From Bolinopsis microptera (lineage: Eukaryota > Ctenophora > Tentaculata > Lobata > Bolinopsidae): a stretch of 64,000 bases of DNA. This document shows positions 23,801-38,800 of this stretch, in pieces; the stretch's first letter is position 1; each line of letters begins with the position of its first letter. The position numbers and the translations under genes are program-made. Location: the NCBI RefSeq assembly GCF_026151205.1, contig NC_087082.1, forward strand, positions 16,399,401 through 16,463,400, given 5' to 3'. The notes beneath the pieces are model-generated. The model was not told where the DNA came from. It saw nothing but the letters and a program-made list of their open reading frames with translations, and did not search any database.

Positions 23801-26800
23801 AATGTGTCTGAACACAGTAGGAAACCTACAATATCCTCATTTATTCCCATTATATATTCTGTTATCTAGTAGTGTTGAAAATATTAATGTAAATCTGTAG
23901 ATGTTGTTACGTAAATCTGTCCAAATATATCCACCATTCTATTTTTATCAAGTTGTGCTATATTTGTGAAGTATAGCACCGTTTGTGTCACATGATTTTG
24001 ATAAAATGTTGCCAGACTTTAAACCTATTCGCTGCCTACAGCCTAACCAAGACCAAATTAGAGTCCTTCATTGTGGAATGACAAAAACAATGCTTTTAGT
24101 TTCAATTTTAGATAGACAAACACGATACAAACAGTGTTCCCCTAAGTGGTGACCATGATGAGCTCCTTTTCTTCTTTCAGTAAATCATAAACCATGAGAT
24201 AGGTCAGTGCAAGGTCTGTATAAGCCGAATCTCTTGGTTTTACGTAATTTAAGTAGCCTTGACACCTAAATCACGCAGGTTGAATACTATAATCTATAAT
24301 CTATATTATATAAATTTATCACGGGTTACACTAGTCTTAATAAAGAGAGTTTAAACCCACACTCCAGCTATCTAACATCATAATCGTTCTCAACCTTATA
24401 ATATCAGCATGACAAAACCGAGGCTAGAATATTAGAACGTATAATGGTTTTGGCGTCAAATTATCTCTAGTTAATCTTTATCTTGATCTCCCTCATGTTT
24501 AAATGAAATAGCTGCTCTTATCCTGCATTCTAGACTAATCCTTAATCCTGTATGCACAGTTATAGTTTATACTGCAAGTGAACGAGCGAGGGTAGCAGTA
24601 ACTCTAAAACCTTTGCATAAATTCATTTCTCCGTATCGAGATTTCAATACCCCAGTCACAGAGCCTGGAAAAGAAGATTTTCTGGAGAACTTGGTGAAAT
24701 TTCTGACCTAGTACATAAAAGGTACAGGGTAGGTCAATTCTAGATACACTTTATTTCTCTTTTGTATGGTTCGTGCTGTTCTGTAAATTTCGTTTCTGTA
24801 TTTTACCTTTCCCCTATTAAACCCTGATAATAAACTGGAGGGGTGTTCTTGGAACATATAAATTATAGTTTACAAACCAACTGCTGAGTCTCGTGAGAGA
24901 GCTAAGAGGTCGCCAGACATCTCATTTTAAAGCCGTATCGATTTTCTGTACGCATCGATTTTCTGTACGCATACCAAAAATCAAATGCGTAACTAAAACA
25001 GAAATGAAATTACAGAAGTTTTAAATGTTTTGTCAACAAAACGAATGTTTTGTCAACAACGAATGTTTTGTCAACAACGAATGTTTTGTCAACAAAACTC
25101 CTTGACAGCCCACGTTATCTTATACCATTTCTTGCTTGCTCCCACATCAAACTTTTCTTTGTAATTATCTCCTCATGGTTTATAAGAAATGTTCTTCTCC
25201 CTGGTAAGATGAATAGAGTCAAGTATTCCAGCCGCCTCAGGCGTCTTGTCTCTTTATTCATTCTTTGGGTTTTCTCTCTTAACTTTCTTTTGATAACTCT
25301 TGTTAATCCTTCTATGCTTAATCCAGGTCCCAACTCCCTATCTGTACTCTACCAAAATGTCCAAGGTCTTATTCCTTTCAGTAACCTAAGCTCCTCCCAT
25401 CCCCTTCTTGATGGTAATAAGATTTCCGAACTTCAATCCTTTGCTAACATAGAGCAGCCTGACATAATTGCCCTAAATGAGACTTGGCTCAAAAAGTCTA
25501 TTTCTAGCAACGAAATCTTTCCTTCTTCTCAATATGAAATCTTCCGCAATGACCGCACGAGAAAGACTCATCCTCAAGATCCTAATAACCCTAAAAAGTT
25601 TAGGGAAAATGGAGGTGGTGTTCTTTTGGCTGTTCGGTCTGATCTCGACGCCACTACAACCCGACTACCAGTTAGCCTAGGTGCAGAAATGCTTGCCGTT
25701 AAAATTGCTTTTCCTAACAAAGAGAGTATTGTAATCTGTACTTGTTATAGAGTAGGAACTCTTGGGTTACCTAATCATGATGTCATAGTTAGTTATATTC
25801 GCAAGCTAGTTTCCAAAAAGAATCCCCCTAAAATCTATGTTATTGGTGATTTTAATCTCCCCCATACAGACTGGCTATCTTCATCCAGTACCGTACCTAT
25901 TGAGCAATCCTTCATAGATTCTTTCAGTGATCTTTCTCTCTCCCAGTTGATCACATCACCCACCCATAAAAGTGGTAATACATTAGACATTCTTCTCAGT
26001 AATTATGATAACACAATTGATAACTTGAATGTCTGTGATCCTCATTTCGTGTGCAAATCTGATCATTTTCCTGTCGCTTTTTCAATTAAAAGCTCCTTTT
26101 CCCGTAAGAAAACTCCTAAACGTAAAATCTATAATTTTAAGAAAGCAAACTGGGACATGATTAATCGTGAATTATGCTCGATTAGTTGGCAAGTCCTAGA
26201 ATGCCTAGATCCTGATTCGTCTTGGAAGTTAGTTAAAGACTGCATTATGAATTTAGTTGATATACATATTCCTAAAGTAACTATTAAATCAGAGTTCCAA
26301 CCCCCGTGGTTCGATAGTGAACTTTTTTCTTCATGCCGTAAAAAAGATAGACTCAGAGCTAAATTTAAAACTTCTGGTTCTATTTCTGATGAGTTAAAGT
26401 TTGTTACTAGCCGTAAAGATTTTAAGAGGCTCTCATCAGCCAAAATAAGAGATAATCTTTTCAATAGTGATGATCCAGCGCTTATAACTAAGAAGTTTTG
26501 GTCACATGTTAAGTATAAATCTAACTCCTGCCGTATTCCTAATTGTGTTAGTTATTCTGGACAGCTTCGGTTCAAACCCAAAGATCAAGCTGAACTTTTC
26601 AATTCTTTCTTTTATAACCAGTTTTCGGATCCTTCACTTTATGACACTGACATCTCCTATGTCAATGATGTTGATTTTGATATTGACTTCGATCATCGGG
26701 ATGTTCGTAAGCTTCTTTCAAATATTAATTCAAATAAAGCCCAGGGACCAGATGGCATACACGGTAAAATTCTAAAAAATTGTTCCGTAGGTTTAGCTTA

Positions 26801-29800
26801 CCCTCTAACATGCATTTTTCGTGGATCCTACAACAGCGGCTACATTCCACAAGAATGGAAACTTGCAAATGTTGTCCCAATATTTAAGAAAGGTAAGAAA
26901 AGTGAGGTTGAAAACTATAGACCAATATCCCTTACTTGTTTAACTCATGAAAGTTTTTGAGCGCATTGTTAAACGTAAACTGCTTTCTTTGACAAGTACC
27001 CTTCTTGATCCCAGGCAGCATGGTTTTCTAGAGCACAAGTCATGCACAACCAATATGGTTGACTTTTGTGATAGCCTGGCATTGTCTCTTAACGAAAACA
27101 TTATTAATCATGTTGTGTATTTTGATTTTGCTAAGGCATTTGATTCTGTAAATCATGATATCCTTCTTCATAAGCTAAAGACCTTATATAAGATTGATGG
27201 TACACTTCTCAAATTTCTTACCAATTACCTTCAAGGCCGTTACCAAAGAGTGGTTATTGGTAATGAGATGTCATCTACCCTCTCAGTTAATTCTGGTGTC
27301 CCCCAGGGCTCTATCCTTGGTCCCTTACTTTTTGTATTGTTTATCAATGATATTCCTCTTGGCCTTTCGGATAATACTGATATTGTTTTGTATGCCGATG
27401 ATACAAAAATCTGGCGTAAAATACATTCATCTTCTGATAATACTAATTTACAAATGGATATAGACTATCTCTCTGACTGGGCACTTAGAAACAAAATGCA
27501 ATTCCATCCAGCAAAATGTAAAGTGCTTATTGTTTCAGGAAAACCATCTTTATCTCCTCCATTCGCATATAATCTTGATGGCTCTCTTCTTGTGTATGTA
27601 GAGTTAGAAAAAGATCTTGGAGTCGATGTTACTCCTAAGCTAAGTTGGAATAGTCAGTGCGACAGAATTTATACTAAGGCCTGCCAACAACTTGGTATGG
27701 TCAGAAGAGATGGCCATATTGTCATTGATCTGAAACGTCGCCGGGCGCTTTACCTCTCCCTTGTTCGTAGCCAATTCGAAAATTGTTCCATAATCTGGCG
27801 CCCTTGTAATAAATCACTTAGTGATAAATTAGAAAGTCTCCAAAAGAGAGCTATTAAATGGATTCTGTCTGAAGAGGGCCGCAGTTATCCACCTGAGCAA
27901 TATGTCAAAAAGTGCAAGCTTGTCGACATTCTCCCTTTGTCTCAAAAGTTTGACTTGAATGATCTTATTTTTTTCCACAAAGTTCTGAACAATTTAATTC
28001 CTGTATCGCTGCCTCACTATCTCTCTTTATATCAGGGCACTTCTCGACTAAGACGTTGCCACCTCGACAGTCTGTCTATTGTGTCATCAATTTTACCTAA
28101 GTTAAGTCAGAATTCACTCACCATATGTACCTCAAATAGCCCACTGGCAAAATCATTTTTCTACAGAACCCACATACTGTGGAATGGACTCCCTTTACAG
28201 GTAAGACAGATTGTGTCTACTAGTCTTTTCAAAGCTGAGGTCACTAAGCATCTATGGAAATGTTTATTGGATAGTGAAACAACAGTCTAGCCTAGTCTCT
28301 CTGCTCCCCATATTATTATTATTTTTGTTTTATTAATTTTTATCTACCTTCCTATTCTTTCAACATCATATCACACTTCACCCGCACACCTTCTCGCACA
28401 TTAATGACCATATCAGACCTGTATCTAATGTATCTGGAATTTGACGTATTGAAATACCAATTTTGACTATATATCCACAGTTATTCACCATGGATTTGTT
28501 TGTTATTAAATAGTTTTTCATAAATTTTTGGATTTAGATTAATTCGATGTAATGGGTCCAAGTTACTGCGGACATAGTTCACTATGTGTTTACCGTGTTT
28601 GGGTGCCCATCATATTTTACAGATGGGGGCGATATTTTGAACGATTCTATTTTATATTCATCTATTGCTGTACTCTGTAAAATTTGAAAAGTATTTAATA
28701 AAAAAAGGGGTGTTTCTAATGATCAGGGTCTTGTAGCAACATAGTGTTAAATGTGTGACAATATTATTACCCGCCAATCTGTCATCGCTAGATAGTAGAT
28801 ACTAGAATAAAACAATGATATTGGAAAAATGAATGTTTGATGATTATTCATGGTTATAATTTTCATTAATCAATGTAACCAAAGCCTGCAGAATGTATTG
28901 TGAGCTGAGTTGAAAATGTTACGTCTAACATTGATTCTACTGATCCCACTCTCTGAAGGTATGTTATCATTATTCTTAAATTTACAGCGAAATGATTTTA
29001 TCTCCTCTTACGAATTTCCCCGTTCATTCTTTTCGACTTTAAACGCCTGAACCTTTTTTTCTGGTACGATTATATAGACTAAAAAAGGACCCTCTTACAT
29101 TTCAAGGTATCCAGTACAGTGAGTGGTTTCCAGTACCCAAAGACAGGAACACGCTTACAAAGATAGTGGAGGGTAAGAAGTTCCAGACGAAGACCGACAA
29201 GAAGATAGATAACAGTAACCCCATCAATTGGACGATGAACAAGAATGGAAAAGGGTGGTTAACTTGGACGTCCGAGAAACTAAATGCCAATGACTGTAAC
29301 GACGGTTACTTTTTCAGTGGAAATGAAGGGTTTTTACAACGAGCTGGTGTTCTGACCTTCCTGAAGACGTCCACTCAGCTACAAATCTGGTTTGATGATG
29401 TTCTAGAAGTTACCTGGGTCTTTGAAAATAGCAGTGATCAAATGTGTTTCATGAAAAATAAAGTAAAAACGTTGAAGTTTAAGTACAACGGCAATTGGGA
29501 CCGTGTATCGACACACTACAGATATGAACAAGGTAACTTAAATAATAAATTAATATATGTATATTTAACAAGGCATTTAACAAAATATAATGAAAAGAAT
29601 TACAATATTCATTCTACACTCTGCAGTTATCGACTTTTAACATTGCTTAGTGTCATAGCTAAACAGTAAACACCAATATACCTACATATTTGGGCGTCTA
29701 CTTGGATAAAAGATAAAAAGCCACATGGTTAGAGTCAATATTCATTAAAAATAATGCAACTTTTTATGTGCTCCTCAGAGAGTACTGATCCAACTGTTCC

Positions 29801-32800
29801 ACCCGACGATCCTGACCCCTTACCAACTGCCCCACCCGACGATCCTGACCCCTTACCAACTGTTCCACCCGACGCACCATGCACCAAATTGGACCCAGCC
29901 TGGAATCATCTCACAACAGTAGAAATCTTCCCGGTATACTCAGGAACAGTGCTGACAGTGTCTTGTAATGAGGGGTTCAAACTGAGAGGGAGCAACACTA
30001 TCACCTGTACTGCGGGAACCACCTTCTCCAGTCACACTTCCCCTTCTTGTTTTCCTCCAGGTACGGGAGTAAAATGCAGCTTCACAAATTCCAATATACA
30101 ACCACCACCCCCCCCCCCCCCCCCCCCCCGTTCCCACCCCACACACCTTTATCCCCTCCCCGCCCATTTATAATTTTACCCATTACAATTCCCTGTTCCC
30201 TGGTGAAGTGATATCCATCACAACTCTACGAAACAGAGGAGAACACAAATCTCTCCTAACTAAGATATCATCCTGACAGGACTATAAGGATTGCGTAGTA
30301 ATATGTCAGCTGTTTAGTGAGGTTACAGTTTGTACTAAGTGGTTGAATAAGTTGGAATTATAGCAGCAAAATAGCGGGGCGTTTGACCGGACCCCTGCTC
30401 CTTGTCCATCCCGGGAAATACCACATGAAGAAGTAGCATTTTACGCTAAAATAATTCTAGAACAAATCTAGTTTCATCCCCGTAAGACCAATGTTTTCAT
30501 CCTATGATGCGACTACATTTATGAGAAGCAACCTTTTTTTTCTCAGGTCATTTTGAATGTTTAAAAAGATAACAATCACATGTCGAATGTATCAAAATAA
30601 CAGGGTCAAATTTCATGAGAAACGTCAAATCTTTCCTTATACAATGACTTTTAAAATTTTCGTTAGTACAGTACAATTTGGTTTCTACTGTCATAACAAA
30701 AACATATGCACTTTAAACAGTAAAATCTAAAACCTCGTAATTTTTGGGATGGAAACAACCGCAGCAAATCGGGGTTACGTTAAAACATTTCGGGTAAGGA
30801 CACATACACAAATATAAAACACTTACCCCAGAAGACTGCATAAGATCCGCCCAAGCTGCTGGCTGCAGCAACAGCAACAGTGCTCAACAGAAGCGCCAGC
30901 AATCCGCCAACTATAATGAAGGCACCGTAGAACAGGCCGACCCCCATCGCTCTGAAGAAAAGGTTATTAATGTTAATTATACATTAATTATAATTATAAT
31001 ATTGGGTATAGTATAAACCAATAACTAGATAAATGTCCACGTTTTAACCACAGCTGTGGTACTTTGAAATTATGCTCACAATTTTGCTCATCGATATCTG
31101 GAGAATTGTAAAATTTTTCATCTTCTCATCTGAGACACATTAAAAAAAAGGAATTGTGTTTCAAATACATTATGCCATATAATTATATCTTTTAACAGGC
31201 AAAAAATGAATAAAACTGTAAAAAGTATTAATACTCCCATAACTTCGGTTGAAGTTTCAAACCAAACCAAGGTTAACCGCCCCTGCTGGTTAATTTTGGG
31301 GTATGAACCACGTAAAATAAACAGTGTTTATTAAACACGGTATATACTTTACACTTCTATCTAGAATCATTTCTAAGTTTCTAAAGTAACACCTGTAGGG
31401 AGAGTATAAACACTGTAGGGTGGGTGTTTATAATACAGTGTTTATAATGGGTTTATAATAGGTTTATAATGGGTTTATAATAGGTTTATAATGGGTTTAT
31501 AATGGGTTTATAATAGGTTTATAATGCATCTTAAGATGACCGAAAGGGGCAGGGTAAGGCCTTGGTCCTTGCTCATAATGTAAAATTAGTGCACGTATTA
31601 TCTAGTCTCCTAGGCACACACATTTTATATTACGACGCCAATGCTGCAAAAAGGTAGGAAACTCTTACACCGTGTTTGTTTTTCAGCGCTAAATTTTTGC
31701 GAGGTTAATTTTTTTGCGAGTAGGAATTAGAGCTGCTTGAAGGCAACTACCGAATATAACACATGATAATACACAGCACAGTTACAACGTGCAGTAAATA
31801 ATTTAGTAGAGTGAATGGTTGGGGGCACACAGTATACAGCATGTAGCACTAGCACACAGCATAGTTCACCTTATAATGAGCTCCTTAATACAGTGTAGCA
31901 GTGCATTATGTTTTAATATGAGGCCAATTAAAATGTGATTAAGTTATTCGCATTTTTCTACATAATATAATTGTTATTATTCGCCCATTTAATAATTGTT
32001 ATAATTCACTGGAAAATAACAAATTGTGTACTCTCGATTTTCCAACCCCACATTCCATTGCTTTAACACCTGTTATATCATTTCTCTCTTTCCATTTCTC
32101 TCTTTCCATTTCTCTCTTTCCATTTCTCTCTTTCTATTTCTCTCTTTCCATTTCTCTCTTTCTATTTCTCTCTTTCCATTTCTCTCTTCCCATTTCTCTC
32201 TTTCCATTTTTCTCTTTTCATTTCTCTCTTTCCATTTCTCCCTTTCTATTTCTCTCTTTCCATTTCTCTCTTTCCATTTCTCTCTTTTCATTCCTCTCTT
32301 TCCATTTCTCTCTTTCTATTTTCTCGCACACAATTTCTAATTTTCTCATCCTACGACTTACAGCTGATTCTGCTCTAACTATATTTTCACCCTAATCCTT
32401 TAGAAAAAAAACATAACAAAACAACCATACCATCCTATAGTCTAAAAACAATTAATCTGCATAATTTGTAGCAAAAGACTTTTTCTTAGTCAACGTTAAA
32501 GTATATCGCAAACGTATTATAGTATTCGAGCTTTTCATCTAGAATTAAAACAAATTCTTTTAACCAGGCTAAACCTGGTTAAAACTCTTCCATCCCATCA
32601 CACTCAATAAATGTAATAGTACTGTAAATTGTAATTAGTTTAAAACTCATATCTAACAATTAGATAAATAGGAGCTTGACAAATGAGCCCCACCCCTACT
32701 CAGTACTCAGATCCTAATCAAATTCCCAGCCCCTGAGCCCCCTCCTACAGGATCCTGTGGTATACATAATATCTCCCCAGACACTACACTATCAGACTAC

Positions 32801-35800
32801 ACACCATATCATCACATGGGGGGACATCAACCTGAACCGGTTTTAGATTTCAATAATAAACCTGGTGACTGTGATGACAGGAGTCATTATACTGTTATAA
32901 CACATGACTCCTTCTAGATGAAGTATGAACAATGTGGAGGTACGGTAAACAAACCAATGATTGGGACCACACATTGGTTTGGAGAGCGGCGGGGTTTATT
33001 AATCTAATTGTCAAATTATAGGATATGTCACTGAGTAAGTTAGCACAGGGTCTGAGAAGGAGAGAGTCCCCACTGTTATACTCAGTAATGTGTGTACATA
33101 CTATACTATGCTCTATCACTTAATTACTTTTCTGTCCTTTTTTATTCGAGCCTGGTTGGTCAAATCTCAGAGGTTAGGGTATCGCTTGGATAAAATAGGA
33201 GACCACCATGCCATATATAAGTAGTTATATTCGTATGATGAACCTAACCTGAACTTGCAGGCGCAAATCTAAATACTCGCCCAATGCAGGAACAGTACTG
33301 TATGTTGGGTTAAATGTTGAACGGAATGTTTAAAATTAGTGCTCATGAATTGTCAGTATTCTCTCAGAATAGCACAGTGTGACTGGTTCCTCCTCTGTGA
33401 TAACTCTCAGACGTTTCTCTTTGTTTAGCACCGCTGTACTTATGAGAGATATAGTGAGTTGTTAAGGAACATAGGACCAATGTCCAATAATAGAGAGGGT
33501 TTGTGATGTACTAGCTGTTTAGACTCATTACTTGGTATATTATAGGCTCAACAGTGGGTACCCTTAGTGGGAGATCTCTGGTGCTTTCTGCTGGTATGTC
33601 AGCATGTTAGAGGACAGCTTACAGGGAAAACAATGACTATTAGGGGGTTACATATTATATAGCCCGAGGAGGGGACGGTAACCCTGTATACAGTGCACCT
33701 TACTGGACATTTTACCTTCCCCAAGTATAGCCCCACTAAATGAAGACTGTACCTCACAATCTTTAAATATTATGGAAGTAATTATACTAATAGGAATGTT
33801 TTCATGAGAACGAATCCTTTCACTATTGGTGCAATGTTGGACAAACTAGCTCTAGAACCAATCTGTTCCAGGGGTGAACAACTTGGTGAACGGAATGTAC
33901 CACGAAGGGAACCCATTTAAAGATAGAACTCAAAGAAATGTTAGCTTAGGAAGGTACTAGTTAAAGATTGGAGACAGTGATATAAGAGAGTAAGAGTTGT
34001 GTGACATACTCACTAGAAGCTAGAGTATGGACATATCTTCTAATAGTAATAATGAGAATAATGAGATTATCAACAATTAAACTACGGATATTATCGTGGA
34101 GTGGTTATGTAATACTTATACAATATACAATATACATTATACAATATACATGGTTATACATGGTTACTTATACAATATGCATGGTTATTGGTTAGTCAGA
34201 TATTCTCCATGTTGTCAAGTTTGAAAGAACTCACGAATCGAAGAATTCTTTTTCTGCTAGCGGAGTAGACAAGGCCACCAGGGCGCAAATCTGAGGATAA
34301 TTAGCTTAATTAATTAGCTTAATTATTCAATTATAATTAGTGAAGCAGTTAGTCAGACAAAAACTGCCTGCATGAATCAGAATTCAGAGAGGAGAACAAA
34401 ATATAAATATGTAATTTTCTGGCGTTATTCTTAAAATCAAGTCCTCAATTCTATGAATCTTCATGAAAGTTCAGAACCTGAACAAAAACAAGACTTTATT
34501 CGGAGATAACCTACCATTCCGAAGATTCCCCCTATAGCGAATATTCCAGCGTAGTAAACAAACAGGGTTAGAAGACCACCCAGTATAGCTATTGCTGCAC
34601 ATACACCCAACCTTGCTGAAACAAACATTGTTAGATCGCTGAAACAAACATTGTTAGATCGCTGAAACAAACATTGTTAGATCGCTGAAACAAACATTGT
34701 TAGATCGCTGAAACAAACATTGTTAGATCGCTGAAACAAACATTGTTAGATCGCTGAAACAAACATTGTTAGATCGCTGAAACAAACACTGTTTATCATC
34801 CATTATCATTAACACTGTCTGATTGCCAATTGTCATCTTGTATTTCAAGTGTCACACTTTTTGGTGTGAATAAATCATTGCTTTTATACTTTTATAGTTG
34901 GTGACATAATTGATTCATAATTTCTCGGTATGTAACGCCTTTTTTCAACCTTCTCTGCCTTCCACTGATTCTTTGTTGTATATAATACACAGTGACACAC
35001 TAAAAAATATATTACAGCCCGCTTAGGAGGGCCCCGGGTTTCAGGAAATGGTCCGAGAAAAAGGATATGTCAGATGAAATGTAAGAATTAAGATGTTATG
35101 ACGTGAACTCTACACATCTCAGAGGCGGTCACTGAAGCCGCCTCTTATATGTATCGTGTATAATTGTTGCTATTCACGGAAGAAATGTGACATTGAACAG
35201 TTTTAGGAAGAAACTTGACCCCTCAACACTGAAGTCTGAACACTGAACACTGAAGATACTAGTTGATCATGAGACAAGACAGTTGAACTGCTGCCAATGA
35301 ATATTTCTGCTGAAAGCCAAGTTGTCAGTATTGTTTGGTTGCATTACAATGTTAAATAGTAAGCCTTGCAAGTACCAGGGTTTAAAACTTGTCTCTAATT
35401 AAAAAACGGCGCCGACTCAGGGCTCAGGTCCATATTGTGGGTGTGTTGAACTATTCAGCTGGTTTTACTGATGTAAAAGTGGGGGGTTTAGAGATAAGAC
35501 CTATATATAAATTTGAAATTAACCATCTTCAATTTCAAAGACCGGTCCACTTTACATGACACTTTAAGACACGTGATTTGTATAACAGTTGTTATAATTG
35601 TTTAAAAGTACACCGGCTGGTACCTCCAATCTAACGGGTATCATGTATTTAACTGTGTTGTGCTGGCTATCTAAAGGAGTATCAATATAGTAGTGTCAGT
35701 TTACAGAAGCAGTCTGTTTCAGGACACACTCTGAGGGGCATTCTTTTTTCATGACTTCAACAATTGCTCGAAAGATATTTTCAATATTATTGGCAGAATT

Positions 35801-38800
35801 GGAAGTTTAAGATCATCAAGGGAATAAACCTCATTTATAATCATATTGATTCCTATTTCAGGGTTATTCAATTTTGTTAAGACGGAGATAATAGTGACTG
35901 TTACGGTCTGAAACTGAAGAATATTTAACAGTAAAATAACTCTCGAGTAACATTTTTATTCCACCCACGTGGAAAAGAAAGTATTTTAAAACAATTTTAT
36001 AATTGAATTTTAAATTTAACGTTTGTACTCCTCAGTGCCACGCCCAGTTTTCAGTTTAGACATGCTTCACAACTCGACAACACAGCTGGACTACAGTTAA
36101 AAGAACACAATAACAAATATAATAGCTTGTATTATAGTTTCACATGCAGGGCGCTCGAACAAACATGGAGAAAATCCAGAGCTTAAAAGATCTGAACAAT
36201 GCTGGCACCATGCTGTCTGCTCCAGTTAAATTCTACAAATTTACACTTGCTACCTACAATGCTGGCACCATGCTGTCTGCTCCAGTTAAATGCTACAAAT
36301 TTACACTTGCTACCTACAATGCTGGCACCATGCTGTCTGCTCCAGTTAAATTCTACAAATTTACACTTGCTACCTACAATGCTGGCACCATGCTGTCTGC
36401 TCCAGTTAAATTCTACAAATTTACACTTGCTACCTACAATGCTGGCACCATGCTGTCTGCTCCAGTTAAATTCTACAAATTTACACTTGCTACCTACAAT
36501 GCTGGCACCATGCTGTCTGCTCCAGTTAAATGCTACAAATTTACACTTGCTACCTACAATGCTGGCACCATGCTGTCTGCTCCAGTTAAATTCTACAAAT
36601 TTACACTTGCTACCTACAATGCTGGCACCATGCTGTCTGCTCCAGTTAAATTCTACAAATTTACACTTGCTACCTACAATGCTGGCACCATGCTGTCTGC
36701 TCCAGTTAAATGCTACAAATTTACACTTGCTACCTACAATGCTGGCACCATGCTGTCTGCTCCAGTTAAATTCTACAAATTTACACTTGCTACCTACAAT
36801 GCTGGCACCATGCTGTCTGCTCCAGTTAAATTCTACAAATTTACACTTGCTACCTACAATGCTGGCACCATGCTGTCTGCTCCAGTTAAATGCTACAAAT
36901 TTACACTTGCTACCTACAATGCTGGCACCATGCTGTCTGCTCCAGTTAAATTCTACAAATTTACACTTGCTACCTACAATGCTGGCACCATGCTGTCTGC
37001 TCCAGTTAAATGCTACAAATTTACACTTGCTACCTACAATGCTGGCACCATGCTGTCTGCTCCAGTTAAATGCTACAAATTTACACTTGCTACCTACAAT
37101 GCTGGCACCATGCTGTCTGCTCCAGTTAAATGCTACAAATTTACACTTGCTACCTACAATGCTGGCACCATGCTGTCTGCTCCAGTTAAATGCTACAAAT
37201 TTACACTTGCTACCTACAATGCTGGCACCATGCTGTCTGCTCCAGTTAAATGCTACAAATTTACACTTGCTACCTACAATGCTGGCACCATGCTGTCTGC
37301 TCCAGTTAAATGCTACAAATTTACACTTGCTACCTATCGGGTTTAATGGAAACTTTTCCTTGTGATGGTAAAGTATGATACAATAAGTATGGACGAGAAT
37401 ATGCGTTAATTTCAGTAGATTATAAGTAGGTGTACTCCATATTAACATTTTTTTTGTACATTTAAAATATAATTTGGAACATTACAGTAACGTTATTCAA
37501 ATCTCAAACAGAAAAAAGTATATTTCAAAGCTGTGTGTTTGATCATAATATGATCGTGGGCGTATAGTGAATTTGATTGCATAATTTTGATTGGGCAGTG
37601 ATGGTGAGTGAGAATATGATAGGAGTGCCAGCCAGTAACTCTGTCATATTATTATTAACATTTGAACATTTAAAATATAATTTGAAACATTACAGTAACG
37701 TTATTCAAATCTCAAACAGAAACAGTATATAACAAAGTTTTGTGTTTTGATCATATGATCGTGGATGTATAGTGATTGATTGCATAATTTTGAATTTGAT
37801 TGATGGTGATTGTGAGTGAGAAGATGTTTGGAGTGCCAGCCAGTAACTCTGTCAAATGAACAGCCCATTGAAGAGCGAATGAGCGCAATTTCGCAGGAAC
37901 AGCAGAGAGGGTGGCACAAAACGGCACACACAGAAAGGACGAAACAAAAAAGAAAAAACGCCGTGCGCGGTAAGCTTGCCTATGTCTGAGAGCTGGTGTT
38001 ACCTGGCAAGAGGCCTCGAAGGAGGTGCCGTGGTGGAGTGTGAAGGGAAAGTTCGAGAGCACGGCAGCTCTAACTGATGATGATGATTGAAGATTGAAGA
38101 AGGAGGTCGAGCGGGAAGCTCAGAAAAAGCTAAACAGGAAGGATCCAGCTGAGGTCTGACTCATGTCAGGAAGTGACGAAAAACTCACAGACAAAATCAT
38201 CAGTGGCTGTCTACCCCGTACGTAGGCAGTGTCCAAGATTTCAGGCATCAGGATACACTGGAGCAGTGCAGAGCTGATTACGACCAGGGTCCTCACGGAT
38301 ACCCTGTCTTGGAGGTCGAGCCAATGCCCTGCGTTCGGTAATTGTGTCTACTGATATAGCCTTCATACTTTCCCTACTAACAGTCACTGTAACCCTATCA
38401 CTCGGAAGGCCCCACGGCTCCTACATGGACGCACGGCCGGGAGCCCATGTAGGGATAAAAGTGACCGCAAGAAATCCATCACATCCGTCACAGATCCAAA
38501 GCTAGAAAAGAAAAAAAGGCGGAAAGAAAAAGGGGAAAAAAAAGAAAGGAAGAAAGGAAGGACTGAAAGAGGAAGCTAGTTATCTACATTTAGACTTTCT
38601 TTGAAGTTGAGGGTTAGTCTGTAGATTTTATTAATGGTGCTGGTCGAGAGTTTGATCAAACTTACGTCCTCATCGCTGAGTTTGTCCATGCAATCGGGTT
38701 GCGAGATGAACGTGGAGGCAAGATTGAAGCTACCATTTCCGTCAATGCTGACTAGATTTCCACTGAGGCTTTGAAATCTGTCCCTTGGAACTTTCCCTAG

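Larger units (their letters stand above)
30061..34514. other. Intronic sequence around exon 5, with simple repeats
   Basis: Holds a poly-C run at about 30107-30129, a 12-bp GGGTTTATAATA array (31431-31526) and a 14-bp pyrimidine array (about 32083-32325). Apart from exon 5 and the possible micro-exon, no coding segment could be supported. Confidence 0.5.

Noticed and set aside
32024-32395. Ser/Phe-rich membrane-like protein
   Set aside because: It comes from the pyrimidine repeat array.
34461-34670. Stand-alone 69-residue membrane protein
   Set aside because: The hydrophobic part is exon 4 of the large gene; its apparent start lies in the duplicated acceptor array.
36144-37448. Three repeat proteins of about 390-420 residues on both strands
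   Set aside because: The 60-bp unit is a multiple of three without stops, so frames stay open by arithmetic. No domain, and identity is equal at all codon positions.
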